In this document: positions 23,794-31,434 of the stretch, piece by piece
How positions within the stretch are numbered: the first letter of the stretch is position 1
Layout: every line of letters begins with the position of its first letter
The notes under the pieces: model-generated
The model's database searches: none
What the model saw: only the letters and a program-made list of their open reading frames with translations
What the model was told of the DNA's origin: nothing
Position numbers and translations under genes: made by a program
NCBI RefSeq assembly: GCF_900129305.1
Contig: NZ_FQVB01000037.1
Coordinates: 1-34,890, forward strand
Reading direction: 5' to 3'
DNA from: Desulfacinum infernum DSM 9756
Lineage (GTDB): Bacteria; Desulfobacterota; Syntrophobacteria; Syntrophobacterales; DSM-9756
Length of the DNA: 34,890 nucleotides

Positions 23794-25200
23794 ATGGGAC
23801 GCTGGATTCGGGTACTGGCACTGGCTCTTTTCGCGTGTACTGTCCTCTCCGTGCCGGCGCGGGCGGAGTACCGGCACGTGATCATCCCCAACCTCTCCGT
23901 CACCGGTGAATATACGGACAATGTGAATCTGACGGACGACGATACGGATTCGGATTGGATCCTGGTGGTGACCCCCAGCCTGGCCTACGAGGTGTCGGGG
24001 CGCCGAAACGGCCTCCGGCTCGGCTACGCGCCGGGGGTGGCCGTCTATGCCAAGAACGAGGACGACAACACCCTGCGCCACAGCCTGAACTTCAACGCCT
24101 GGCATTCGCTGACCAAGAACACCCATCTGACCTTTTACGACTCCTTTCTGAGAACGGAAGACCCCAACACGGACGAGGTGGAGCGGCGGGAGGCCCGGTT
24201 CCGCTCCCAGGTTCCGGCGCAGGAGGGGGAAACGCCGCCTCCAGTGCTCACCCCGGAAGAGCTGGGTCTCCAGCCGGACACCACCCTCCGGGAAGGCCGG
24301 GAGCCCTACTACACCAACACGGCCGCCGGCCGCATCACCCACACCTTCGGGCGCGGCCACAGCCTCTACCTGGGTTACCTCCACTCCCTCACGGAACATG
24401 AAAGCCGGTTCGAAGAAGACAGCCGGCGTCACAACCCCACCGTGGGTCTCACCTACAACATCAACCCTCACCTGAGCCTTTCGGCCGCGGGAGGCTACAC
24501 GCGGGGAACGTTCGACGCCGACAGCCGCTATATCGATGATCCCACGGAGGACTTCGACCGCTGGAACGGGTCGCTTCGGCTCACCCGGGCCTTCAGCCCC
24601 CGCTTCAGCGGCTATGCGGACTACACGCAGATCCTGCTCGATTCCGAAGGCGACGGGGACGACTACGTGGTCTACCACGCCTCCGTGGGCGGCACCTATC
24701 AACTGAGCCCCCAGTCGAGCGTCACGGTGGGCGTGGGTTACTTTTTCCAGGACAACCAGGACGATGACGACGAAAAGGGCCTCACCCTGACCCTCAACTA
24801 CAACAGCGCCGACCAGTGGAAGGCGGGACGCCTGGTGGGAAGTGTGAGCGTGCAGAGCGGCTTCCGGGAGGCCTTCTTCGGAACGGAAAACCTGGGCTTT
24901 TCCACCTTCTACGGCACGAGCCTGAACCTTCGCTATGCCATGACCAAGAAGATCTCCTGGAGCAGCTACCTGACCTACCGGCGCGACGAGTACCTGAACG
25001 AGGATCCGGAGCGCAAGGACAACGCCTACCTGGCCGGAATCGGCGTGCAATACCAGATCAGCCGCCGGTTCAGCCTCTCTTTGAGCTTTTCCCACCGCAC
25101 CATCGATTCCAACCTGGACGAAGAGGACTCCCACGAAAACCGGGTGGGGGTGGACTTCAGCATGAACCTTTCTCCCGAGCTGAGGCCCATCAGCTTTTGA
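23794..25200 (+). CDS. Outer-membrane beta-barrel protein of the EPS locus
   Basis: The 468-residue protein has a signal peptide (VLALALFACTVLSVPARA) and then amphipathic strands rich in aromatic and charged pairs with short turns, as in large beta barrels: NLSVTGEYTDNVNLTDDD, TPSLAYEVSGRR, LYLGYLHSLTEHESRFEED, PHLSLSAAGGYTRGTF, RFSGYADYTQILLDSEGD and, near the C-terminus, RRFSLSLSFSHRTID. In family terms it fits the PEP-CTERM-associated outer-membrane protein (TIGR03016-like). It probably works with the export protein encoded 37 nt upstream. ATG at 23794 with ACAGGAGGGG. Confidence 0.88.
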   Translation: MGRWIRVLALALFACTVLSVPARAEYRHVIIPNLSVTGEYTDNVNLTDDDTDSDWILVVTPSLAYEVSGRRNGLRLGYAPGVAVYAKNEDDNTLRHSLNFNAWHSLTKNTHLTFYDSFLRTEDPNTDEVERREARFRSQVPAQEGETPPPVLTPEELGLQPDTTLREGREPYYTNTAAGRITHTFGRGHSLYLGYLHSLTEHESRFEEDSRRHNPTVGLTYNINPHLSLSAAGGYTRGTFDADSRYIDDPTEDFDRWNGSLRLTRAFSPRFSGYADYTQILLDSEGDGDDYVVYHASVGGTYQLSPQSSVTVGVGYFFQDNQDDDDEKGLTLTLNYNSADQWKAGRLVGSVSVQSGFREAFFGTENLGFSTFYGTSLNLRYAMTKKISWSSYLTYRRDEYLNEDPERKDNAYLAGIGVQYQISRRFSLSLSFSHRTIDSNLDEEDSHENRVGVDFSMNLSPELRPISF

Positions 25201-25201
25201 G

Positions 25202-25316
25202 CGTGAAATCGTGAAATCGTAAATCGTAAATCGTAAATCGTGAATCGTAAATCGTAAATCGTGAATCGTGAATCGTGAATCGTGAATCGTGAATCGTGAA
25301 TCGTGAAATCGTGAAG
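25202..25316 (+). repeat. Heptamer array H2 (CGTGAAT/CGTAAAT), about sixteen units
   Basis: The array consists of two CGTGAAAT units, three CGTAAAT, one CGTGAAT, two CGTAAAT, six CGTGAAT, one CGTGAAAT and one CGTGAAG, without spacers. The orientation is G-rich on plus, opposite to H1. It begins straight after the beta-barrel stop and runs to the deacetylase start region, with related GTGGTGGAGTCGTGAAGG beyond. Confidence 0.9.
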
Positions 25317-25340
25317 TGGTGGAGTCGTGAAGGGAGAAGG

Positions 25341-26270
25341 GTGAAGGGTTCGAAGTCGGAGCGGGTGGTGGTGCTCACCTTCGATGTGGAGGACTGGTTC
25401 CAGGTGGAGAACCTGCGGGCGGTCTTTCCCCCCGACACGTGGGACGGTTGCGAGCTGCGCGTCGAAGGGGCCACACGCCGCCTTCTGGACCTTCTGGACC
25501 GATTGAGAGATGGGCGGGAGGACGGCGCGGCCCGGGATGTCCGGGCCACCTTCTTTGTTCTGGGCTGGGTCGCCGAAAAGGTGCCGCACCTGGTCCGGGA
25601 GATCCGGGACCGGGGCCACGAAGTGGCCTCCCACGGTCATGGACATCTCTTGTGCCGGAACATGACCCCCGATTCCCTGAGGGACGACATCCGCCGGAGC
25701 AAGGCCGTCCTGGAGGACATCCTGGGCGAACCGGTGGTGGGCTACCGGGCTCCCGGATTCTCCGTTTCCCCGCAATTGTTGGAGATTCTGGCCGAGGAAG
25801 GTTTTTGCTACGATTCCAGCTACAACTCCTTCGGGGCCAATCCCAGGCACGGCCGCCTGGATCCGGCTGCATTGCGAAAGCGCCGGGGTGTCTATGAAAC
25901 GCCGGGTCGACTGGTGGAGATTCCCGTGAGCAACCTTCATCTCAACGGAGGGGCCCTCCCCTGGGCGGGCGGAGGCTATTTTCGACTGTTGTGCTTGAAG
26001 CTGTTCGCGGCCGGAGCCCGGGCCATCCTGGATCGCGAGGGCCTTTACGTCTTCTACCTTCATCCGTGGGAACTGGACCCGGACCAGCCCCGGGTCGGGG
26101 GCCTGGGTCCTCTGGGCCGCTTTCGCCACTACGTGAACCTGGAAAAAACCGAAAAGAAGCTGGAAAACTTCGCCGGGACTCTGGAGCCGTGCCGCTTCCT
26201 TTCCTGCTCCGATTACCTGGAAAACGTCCTCGGCCGTTCAAAGAGCCCTCCCCCCCATGCTGAAGATTAG
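25341..26270 (+). CDS. XrtA-type polysaccharide deacetylase
   Basis: The roughly 309-residue protein has NodB-type motifs: the catalytic Asp in TFDVEDWFQ, the metal-binding pair in ASHGHGHLL, RAPGFS, and YLHPWELDPDQPR near the C-terminus. Such enzymes remove N-acetyl groups from polymer sugars, in the periplasm or cytosol. Family length and the DVEDWFQ start fit TIGR03006. The start is uncertain: the reading frame is open from GTG 25296 inside heptamer array H2; I chose GTG 25341, preceded by GGGAGAAGG. The stop overlaps the FemAB start by 14 nt, so they are translationally coupled. Confidence 0.88.
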   Translation: MKGSKSERVVVLTFDVEDWFQVENLRAVFPPDTWDGCELRVEGATRRLLDLLDRLRDGREDGAARDVRATFFVLGWVAEKVPHLVREIRDRGHEVASHGHGHLLCRNMTPDSLRDDIRRSKAVLEDILGEPVVGYRAPGFSVSPQLLEILAEEGFCYDSSYNSFGANPRHGRLDPAALRKRRGVYETPGRLVEIPVSNLHLNGGALPWAGGGYFRLLCLKLFAAGARAILDREGLYVFYLHPWELDPDQPRVGGLGPLGRFRHYVNLEKTEKKLENFAGTLEPCRFLSCSDYLENVLGRSKSPPPHAED

Positions 26271-27303
26271 AAAAATCACGGAATCCGACCGGGCCGCCTG
26301 GGACGCCTACGTGGCCTCCCATCCCGGCGGAACGCCCTTCCACACCACCGCGTGGAAACGGGCGGTGGAGGCGTCCTTCGGCCATCGGAGTTCCTATCTG
26401 GTGGCGGAGGACTTCCACCGGACGGGCCAAACCCCTTCCGTCGTCGGGGTGCTCCCGCTCTTTGAGATGCGAAGCCGCCTCTTCGGCCATTACTTTCTCT
26501 CGGTTCCCTTCGCCGAAACCGGCGGGGCGCTGGCCGATTCCCCCGAAGTGGAGCGGGCGCTGATCGACCATGCCGCAGAGCTTTCCGCCGAAAGAAAGGC
26601 CTCCTACCTGGAGCTTCGCAACCGGCGCCCCGTGGACGGGCTTCCCACCAAGGATCTTTATGTGAGTTTCCGAAAGGAGATGTCCCCGGACCCCGATGAA
26701 AACCTCAAGGCCATTCCGCGCAAATCCCGGCGCATGGTGCGGGTGGGCATGAAGGCGGGGCTCCGGTCCGAAACGGGCCGTCACCTTCTGGACACGTTTT
26801 ATGAGATCCTGGCCGCCAACTACCATCGGCTGGGAACACCGGTCTTTCCCCGGCGCCTTTTCGCCAACTTCCTTGCCCGGTTCGGCTCCCGGGCGGACAT
26901 CCTGGCGGTCCGCACCCGCGAGGGGGCCCCCGTGGCGGCCGTCCTGAGTTTTTACTGGCGCGACGCCGTCATGCCCTACTATGCCGGATCGCTCTTTTCC
27001 CACCGGCACCTGGCGCCCAACGACTTCATGTACTGGGAGCTCATGCGCCGCGCGTGCCTGGCCGGCTTTCGCCGGTTCGACTTCGGCCGGAGCAAGAAGG
27101 GCACCGGCTCCTACGCCTTCAAGAAGCACTGGGGCTTTGAGCCCGAACCCCTCGCCTACCAGTACGTGCTCCATCGAGCTTCCGCCATGCCGGACATGAG
27201 CCCGGCCAATCCCCGGTACCGATTCCTGATCGAAGCCTGGCGGCGCCTGCCCCATGGGGCCACGCGGCTTTTGGGCCCGCCCGTTGCGCGGCACTTGGCG
27301 TGA
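26257..27303 (+). CDS. FemAB-like GNAT protein of XrtA locus
   Basis: The 348-residue protein is similar to FemAB-type peptidyl or amino-acyl transferases: WDAYVASHPGGTPFHTTAWKRAVE, VGVLPLFEMRSRLFG, LPTKDLYVSF, IPRKSRRMVRVGMKAGL and GFRRFDFGRSKKGTGSYAFKKHWGF. This pattern matches the FemAB XrtA-associated family (TIGR03019). It likely adds an amino-acyl group to a carrier sugar or peptide; the acceptor is unknown. The ATG at 26257 overlaps the deacetylase end. In other XrtA loci the exosortase gene generally follows here, but in this window a heptamer array and a four-helix-bundle gene follow instead. Confidence 0.88.
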   Translation: MLKIRKITESDRAAWDAYVASHPGGTPFHTTAWKRAVEASFGHRSSYLVAEDFHRTGQTPSVVGVLPLFEMRSRLFGHYFLSVPFAETGGALADSPEVERALIDHAAELSAERKASYLELRNRRPVDGLPTKDLYVSFRKEMSPDPDENLKAIPRKSRRMVRVGMKAGLRSETGRHLLDTFYEILAANYHRLGTPVFPRRLFANFLARFGSRADILAVRTREGAPVAAVLSFYWRDAVMPYYAGSLFSHRHLAPNDFMYWELMRRACLAGFRRFDFGRSKKGTGSYAFKKHWGFEPEPLAYQYVLHRASAMPDMSPANPRYRFLIEAWRRLPHGATRLLGPPVARHLA

Positions 27304-27331
27304 GTGGGGAGTGGGGAGTGGGGAGTGGGGG
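27304..27331 (+). repeat. Heptamer array H3 (GTGGGGA x4), G-quadruplex-capable
   Basis: Three GTGGGGA units and one GTGGGGG begin immediately after the FemAB TGA. Four runs of G4 with AGT loops on the transcribed-sense strand fit a canonical G-quadruplex. It lies a few bases upstream of the AGGGGAGG ribosome site of the next gene. Confidence 0.9.
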
Positions 27332-27348
27332 ATACAAGGGGAGGTTCG

Positions 27349-27738
27349 ATGAAGCGACCGTTTCACCGTCCCCACAAGGAACTGAAAGTCTGGGGCATGG
27401 CCATGGAGCTCTGCAAGGAGATTTATGAAGTGGCGGCGATGCTCCCTGAAACGGAAAAGTACGGATTGGCGAGTCAATTGAGAAGGGCGGCTGTCTCCGT
27501 TCCCAGCAATATCGCGGAAGGAGCCGCCAGGAATTCAACGGCCGAATTCATCCAGTTTCTCGGGGTGGCGCGGGGTTCATTGGCCGAATTGGATACTCAG
27601 CTGCAGTTGTGTTCGAGGTATTTGGGGCTGCTGTCGCCGGAACACGTGGAGACGGCGCTGGAGCTTGTGGAGCGCATCAGCAAAATGATCAACGCGCTCA
27701 GACGAACGCTCAAAGACAAGAGTCCCCGGTGCCAATAG
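27349..27738 (+). CDS. Four-helix-bundle protein (23S rRNA IVS-type, Avd-like fold)
   Basis: This 129-residue protein has the signature of the IVS/S23 four-helix-bundle family: HKELKVWGMAMELCKEIYEV, LPETEKYGLASQLRRAAVSVPSNIAEGAARN, FIQFLGVARGSLAELDTQLQLC. Members are basic helical pentamers, first seen in intervening sequences of 23S rRNA genes; Avd of diversity-generating retroelements has the same fold. No reverse transcriptase or variable repeat is visible here, and no rRNA gene. ATG at 27349 with AGGGGAGGTTCG; the frame upstream to 27304 only translates the heptamer array. It is flanked by inverted arrays H3 and H4 and sits within the EPS operon. Its role here is unknown. Confidence 0.93.
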   Translation: MKRPFHRPHKELKVWGMAMELCKEIYEVAAMLPETEKYGLASQLRRAAVSVPSNIAEGAARNSTAEFIQFLGVARGSLAELDTQLQLCSRYLGLLSPEHVETALELVERISKMINALRRTLKDKSPRCQ

Positions 27739-27764
27739 AAGATGACGGAGCCTGTGTATCCATT

Positions 27765-27798
27765 CCCCACTCCCCACTCCCCACTCTCGACTCCCGAG
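27765..27798 (+). repeat. Heptamer array H4 (CCCCACT), inverse of H3
   Basis: Three CCCCACT units and the variants CTCGACT and CCCGAGC run to the start codon of the next gene. The minus strand could form a G-quadruplex. CCCCACT is exactly complementary to AGTGGGG of array H3, on the other side of the four-helix-bundle gene. Confidence 0.88.
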
Positions 27799-27800
27799 CC

Positions 27801-29060
27801 ATGAAAATCCTCTACCTCGCCCATCGCATACCCTATCCGCCCAACAAGGGGGACAAGATCCGCTCCTACCACGAAATCCGCCATTTGGCCCGAAGACACC
27901 GGGTGGACCTGGCCTGCCTGTGCGACGTGGAAGAGGACATGGCCTACCGGGAGGATCTGAGGCGCTGGTGCGGGCGGGTGGCCGTGGAGCGGCTGGTGCC
28001 GTGGCGGGCCAAGGCGGGGAGTCTGCCGGCCCTCTGGCGGGGAAGACCGCTTTCGGTGCCCTACTTTTATCGGCCGGGCCTGCAGCGAGTGGTGGACGGA
28101 TGGCTCGCGCGCGAAGGCTACGATGCGGTGGTCTGCTTTTCGTCGCCCATGGCCGAATACCTTTTCCGGAGCCGCTCGAAGGCGGGGCGCAGGCCGCTGT
28201 GGATCATGGACTTTTGCGACATGGATTCGGACAAGTGGCTGCAGTATTCCAGGCGATCTTCCGGGCCGGCGCGGTGGATCTACCGCCGGGAGGCGGAGCG
28301 CCTCCTGGGCTACGAAAAGAAGGTGCAGGAACGCTTCGATGCCTGTTTTTTCGTCTCCCGCAAGGAAGCGGCCCTTTTTGGGGAGCGGGTTCCCGGGGCC
28401 CGCAACGTGCACGTGGCTCCCAACGGGGTGGATACGGATCATTTTCGACCCGAAGCGGTTCCGGAGCGCCGGAACCAGGAAGCGGCGGGCGGCAACGGCG
28501 GGACCTCCCGGCTGGTCTTCGTGGGGGCCATGGATTATGCGGCCAACGTGGACGGCGTGCTGTGGTTCGCCGAACGGATCTTTCCCCGCATCCGAAGGGA
28601 ATTTCCGAAGGTGAGCTTCTGGGTGGTGGGGGCGAGGCCCCATCCGCGCGTCCGGGCCCTGGCCGGGACGCCGGGCATCCGGGTGACGGGATTCGTGGAC
28701 GATGTGCGCCCGTACATGGCGTCCGCCGCCTGCGTGGTCGTGCCGCTTCGGCTGGCGCGGGGCGTGCAAAACAAGGTGCTGGAGGCCATGGCCATGGGGC
28801 GGCCCGCGGTGGTCACCTCCCGGGCCCTGGACGGCATCGAAGCCCGAAGCGGCCGGGACGTTCTCACGGCCGACGACGAAGACGGCTTTGCCCGGGAGGT
28901 TCTTCGCGTTCTGCGGGATCCGTCCCTGGCGGGGGAACTGGGCGCGCGGGCGCGGCGCTTCGTGGAGGAGAACCACGGTTGGGAGGCGGGGATGAACCGA
29001 CTGGAAGAGGTCTTGCTGGAACTTCACCGGCTTCGAAGCCGGCAGGGGGAGGGCGCATGA
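27801..29060 (+). CDS. GT4 glycosyltransferase, TIGR03087/XrtA-type
   Basis: The 419-residue protein starts KILYLAHRIPYPPNKGDKIRS, typical of the TIGR03087 (PEP-CTERM/XrtA) sugar transferase family. Its C-terminal GT4 half has ARNVHVAPNGVDTDHF, RLVFVGAMDYAANVDGV, GIRVTGFVDDVRPYMASAACVVVPLR, and the nucleotide-binding stretch GVQNKVLEAMAMGRPAVVTSRALDGIEA. It transfers a sugar from an NDP donor onto the growing lipid-linked unit at the cytosolic membrane face. No Shine-Dalgarno precedes ATG 27801; instead heptamer array H4 abuts it. The stop overlaps the next ATG (ATGA). Confidence 0.92.
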   Translation: MKILYLAHRIPYPPNKGDKIRSYHEIRHLARRHRVDLACLCDVEEDMAYREDLRRWCGRVAVERLVPWRAKAGSLPALWRGRPLSVPYFYRPGLQRVVDGWLAREGYDAVVCFSSPMAEYLFRSRSKAGRRPLWIMDFCDMDSDKWLQYSRRSSGPARWIYRREAERLLGYEKKVQERFDACFFVSRKEAALFGERVPGARNVHVAPNGVDTDHFRPEAVPERRNQEAAGGNGGTSRLVFVGAMDYAANVDGVLWFAERIFPRIRREFPKVSFWVVGARPHPRVRALAGTPGIRVTGFVDDVRPYMASAACVVVPLRLARGVQNKVLEAMAMGRPAVVTSRALDGIEARSGRDVLTADDEDGFAREVLRVLRDPSLAGELGARARRFVEENHGWEAGMNRLEEVLLELHRLRSRQGEGA

Positions 29061-30229
29061 AACTCGTCCTGGTCGCCGGAGACCGACCGAACTTCATGAA
29101 GGTGGCGCCGCTCCTTCATGCCGTCGCGCGGGCCAACGAGCGGCGCACGGCCGGAAACGGAGCCCTGCGGCCGGTGCTGGTGCACACGGGCCAGCACTAC
29201 GACATCATGATGTCGGAAGTCTTCTTTCGGGAACTGAACATCCCGGATCCCGACATCAACCTGGAAGTGGGTTCGGGAACCCATGCGGCCCAGACAGCGG
29301 CCGTGATGGTGCGCTTCGAGGACGTGTGCCGAAAGGATCGGCCCGACTGGGTGATCGTGGTGGGGGATGTGAACTCCACCCTGGCCTGCACACTGGTGGC
29401 GGCCAAGCTGGGAATCCCAGTGGCCCACGTGGAGGCGGGGCTCCGCAGTTTCGACCGCACCATGCCGGAAGAGATCAACCGGCTGGTGACGGACGTCCTG
29501 GCCGACCTGCTGCTCACCCCGTCTCCGGACGCCGACGAGAATCTTCTGCGCGAAGGGGTGCCGCCGGAACGGATCCGCCGGGTGGGAAACATCATGATCG
29601 ACACCCTGGTGGCGAACCTTCCCCGTGCCCGGGCCCGGCGGACCCATGATCGGCTGGGGCTGGAGGCGGGCCGCTATGCCTACGTGACCCTTCACCGGCC
29701 TTCCAATGTGGACCGGCCCGATTCCCTGGAGGCCATCCTGGGAAACCTGATCCGGCTTTCCCGGGATCTTCCGGTGGTCTTTCCGGTCCATCCGCGAACG
29801 CAAAAATCCCTGGAGGCATTCGGGCTGGACGGGGTCACCTCCCCCGGTCTCCGCAAGATCCCCCCCGTGGGCTATCACGATTCGCTCTGTCTCACGGAAA
29901 ATGCGCGGCTCGTCCTGACCGACTCGGGCGGCCTGCAGGAGGAATCCACCTATTTCCGCACCCCGTGTCTCACGCTGAGGCCCAACACGGAGCGGCCCGT
30001 CACGGTGACCGAGGGAAGCAACCGGCTGACGTCGCTCCAAAGCCTTGCGGGGGACATTCAGGCGGTTCTGGACGGCCCGCGGCGGCTGGGTCGTGTGCCG
30101 GATCTCTGGGACGGGCGCACCGCCGACCGCATCCTCACCGCCCTCCTCCAGACCCCCAATCCAAGCGGTCCACATTGGCCATGGCAAAATACGACTCCCC
30201 ACTCCCCACTCCCGACTCCCGAAAAATGA
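29057..30229 (+). CDS. wecB: UDP-N-acetylglucosamine 2-epimerase (non-hydrolysing)
   Basis: The 390-residue protein matches WecB/MnaA: GDRPNFMKVAPLLHA, LVHTGQHYDIMMSEVFFRELNIPDPDINL, VVGDVNSTLACTLVAAKLGIPVAHVEAGLRSFDRTMPEEINR, RPSNVDRP, and TDSGGLQEESTYFRTPCLTLRPNTERP. It interconverts UDP-GlcNAc and UDP-ManNAc in the cytosol, providing ManNAc (or ManNAcA precursor) to the polymer. The last codons (PHSPLPTPEK) are encoded by heptamer array H5, so the true C-terminus of the ancestral gene was probably shorter or different. ATG at 29057 overlaps the previous stop; its own stop overlaps the following start. Start has GGGGGAGGG upstream. Confidence 0.94.
   Translation: MKLVLVAGDRPNFMKVAPLLHAVARANERRTAGNGALRPVLVHTGQHYDIMMSEVFFRELNIPDPDINLEVGSGTHAAQTAAVMVRFEDVCRKDRPDWVIVVGDVNSTLACTLVAAKLGIPVAHVEAGLRSFDRTMPEEINRLVTDVLADLLLTPSPDADENLLREGVPPERIRRVGNIMIDTLVANLPRARARRTHDRLGLEAGRYAYVTLHRPSNVDRPDSLEAILGNLIRLSRDLPVVFPVHPRTQKSLEAFGLDGVTSPGLRKIPPVGYHDSLCLTENARLVLTDSGGLQEESTYFRTPCLTLRPNTERPVTVTEGSNRLTSLQSLAGDIQAVLDGPRRLGRVPDLWDGRTADRILTALLQTPNPSGPHWPWQNTTPHSPLPTPEK
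30194..30221 (+). repeat. Heptamer array H5 (CCCCACT), inside the end of wecB
   Basis: The array reads CTCCCCA, CTCCCCA, CTCCCGA, CTCCCGA. It forms the codons for the wecB C-terminus and ends five bases before the start of the next gene. The minus strand has four runs of at least three G. Confidence 0.85.
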
Positions 30230-31428
30230 AAATCCTCCACATCCTCGACCACAGCCTTCCGCTCCAAAGCGGGTATGCCTTCCGGAGCCGCAACATCCTG
30301 CGGAGCCAGAAAGGGGCCGGCCTGGAGCCGGTGGCGCTCACCTCGCCCAAGCACGAGGCCTCCTGGAAGCGACCGTCGCCTGCCGTGGAGCGGATCGACG
30401 GGATCGCGGTCCATCGGAGCGGTTCGGTCGCCGGCGGAAACGGCGTGATCGGTGAAGGGGCGGTGGTCTGGCGGCTGAGATCCCGGATCCGGACGCTCAT
30501 CGAGCGGGAGAGGCCGGCCGTGATCCATGCCCACAGCCCCGTTCTGAACGCCTTGGCGGCCCTGGTGGAAGCCCGCCGGGCTCGAATCCCGCTGGTTTAC
30601 GAAATCCGGGCCTTTTGGGAAGACGCGGCGGCGGATCTGGGGACCTACGGATCGTCATCGGCCAAGTACCGGCTGGTGCGGGCCTTGGAGACGGCCGTGT
30701 GTCGCCGGGCGGACCGGGTGGTCACCATCTGCGAGGGGCTGCGCCGGGATCTGCTGGGCCGCGGCATCGAGGACGCCAAGGTGGCGGTGGTGCCCAACGC
30801 AGTAAATCCCTCGGAGTTTTCCCTTCCGGAGGCTTCGGCGGGGGAAAACGGGCGCTTTCGGCAGCCCGGTGCCGGGACCGTGGCCTTCATCGGGTCTTTT
30901 TATCATTACGAAGGTCTGGATCTTCTCATCGAGGCGTGCGCAAGGCTTGTCGCCCGACATCCCGAGCTTCGGCTTTTGCTGGTGGGCGGCGGGCCCATGG
31001 AGGCGCGGCTGCGGGTTCTGGCGGAGCGCCGCGGGGCGACCGGATCGGTGGTCTTCACGGGACGCATTCCCCACGCGGAGGTGGCCCAGGCCTATGCCGC
31101 CGCGGATCTCTTGGTCTATCCACGAAAGTCCATGCGTCTCACCGAGCTGGTGACGCCGCTCAAGCCTCTGGAAGCCATGGCCCTGGGAAAGCCCGTGGCG
31201 GCCAGCGGCGTGGGAGGTCACCGGGAACTCATCCGCCACGGGGAAACGGGCATCCTTTTTCCTCCGGACGATATCCCGGGGCTGGCTTCCGCCATCTCGA
31301 CGCTTCTTTCTTCCAAATCCCTTCGGGAGCGGATCGGCCGCCAAGGCCGGGACTGGGTCCTCCGGGAGCGCACTTGGGACCGCAACGGTGCCCTCTACCG
31401 CGCCCTCTATTCCCGGTGCATCTCCTAA
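30226..31428 (+). CDS. GT4 glycosyltransferase, TIGR04063/XrtA-type
   Basis: The 400-residue protein begins KILHILDHSLPLQSGYAFRS, characteristic of the exosortase-A-associated glycosyltransferase family (TIGR04063). Other landmarks: IHAHSPVLNALAAL, PLVYEIRAFWEDAAAD, VVTICEGLRRDLLGRGI, VVPNAVNPSEF, FIGSFYHYEGLDLLIEA, LLLVGGGPMEARL, GRIPHAEVAQAYAAADLLVYPRKSMRLTELVTPLKPLEAMALGKPVAASGVGG. It is a cytosolic GT-B enzyme adding a sugar to the lipid-linked oligosaccharide. ATG 30226 overlaps the wecB stop (ATGA) and has no Shine-Dalgarno other than heptamer array H5. Confidence 0.92.
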   Translation: MKILHILDHSLPLQSGYAFRSRNILRSQKGAGLEPVALTSPKHEASWKRPSPAVERIDGIAVHRSGSVAGGNGVIGEGAVVWRLRSRIRTLIERERPAVIHAHSPVLNALAALVEARRARIPLVYEIRAFWEDAAADLGTYGSSSAKYRLVRALETAVCRRADRVVTICEGLRRDLLGRGIEDAKVAVVPNAVNPSEFSLPEASAGENGRFRQPGAGTVAFIGSFYHYEGLDLLIEACARLVARHPELRLLLVGGGPMEARLRVLAERRGATGSVVFTGRIPHAEVAQAYAAADLLVYPRKSMRLTELVTPLKPLEAMALGKPVAASGVGGHRELIRHGETGILFPPDDIPGLASAISTLLSSKSLRERIGRQGRDWVLRERTWDRNGALYRALYSRCIS

Positions 31429-31434
31429 TCCGCC

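Noticed and set aside
25202-25316. CRISPR array
   Set aside because: Units are 7-8 nt and contiguous with no spacers; no cas genes.
27349-27738. Avd of a diversity-generating retroelement
   Set aside because: The fold is compatible, but no reverse transcriptase, template repeat or variable repeat is seen nearby; the motifs fit the IVS-type family better.
27920-29056. N-terminal extension of wecB in frame through the glycosyltransferase gene
   Set aside because: That frame is a glycine/arginine-rich shadow; the WecB family starts at KLVLVAGDRPN, just after the ATGA overlap.
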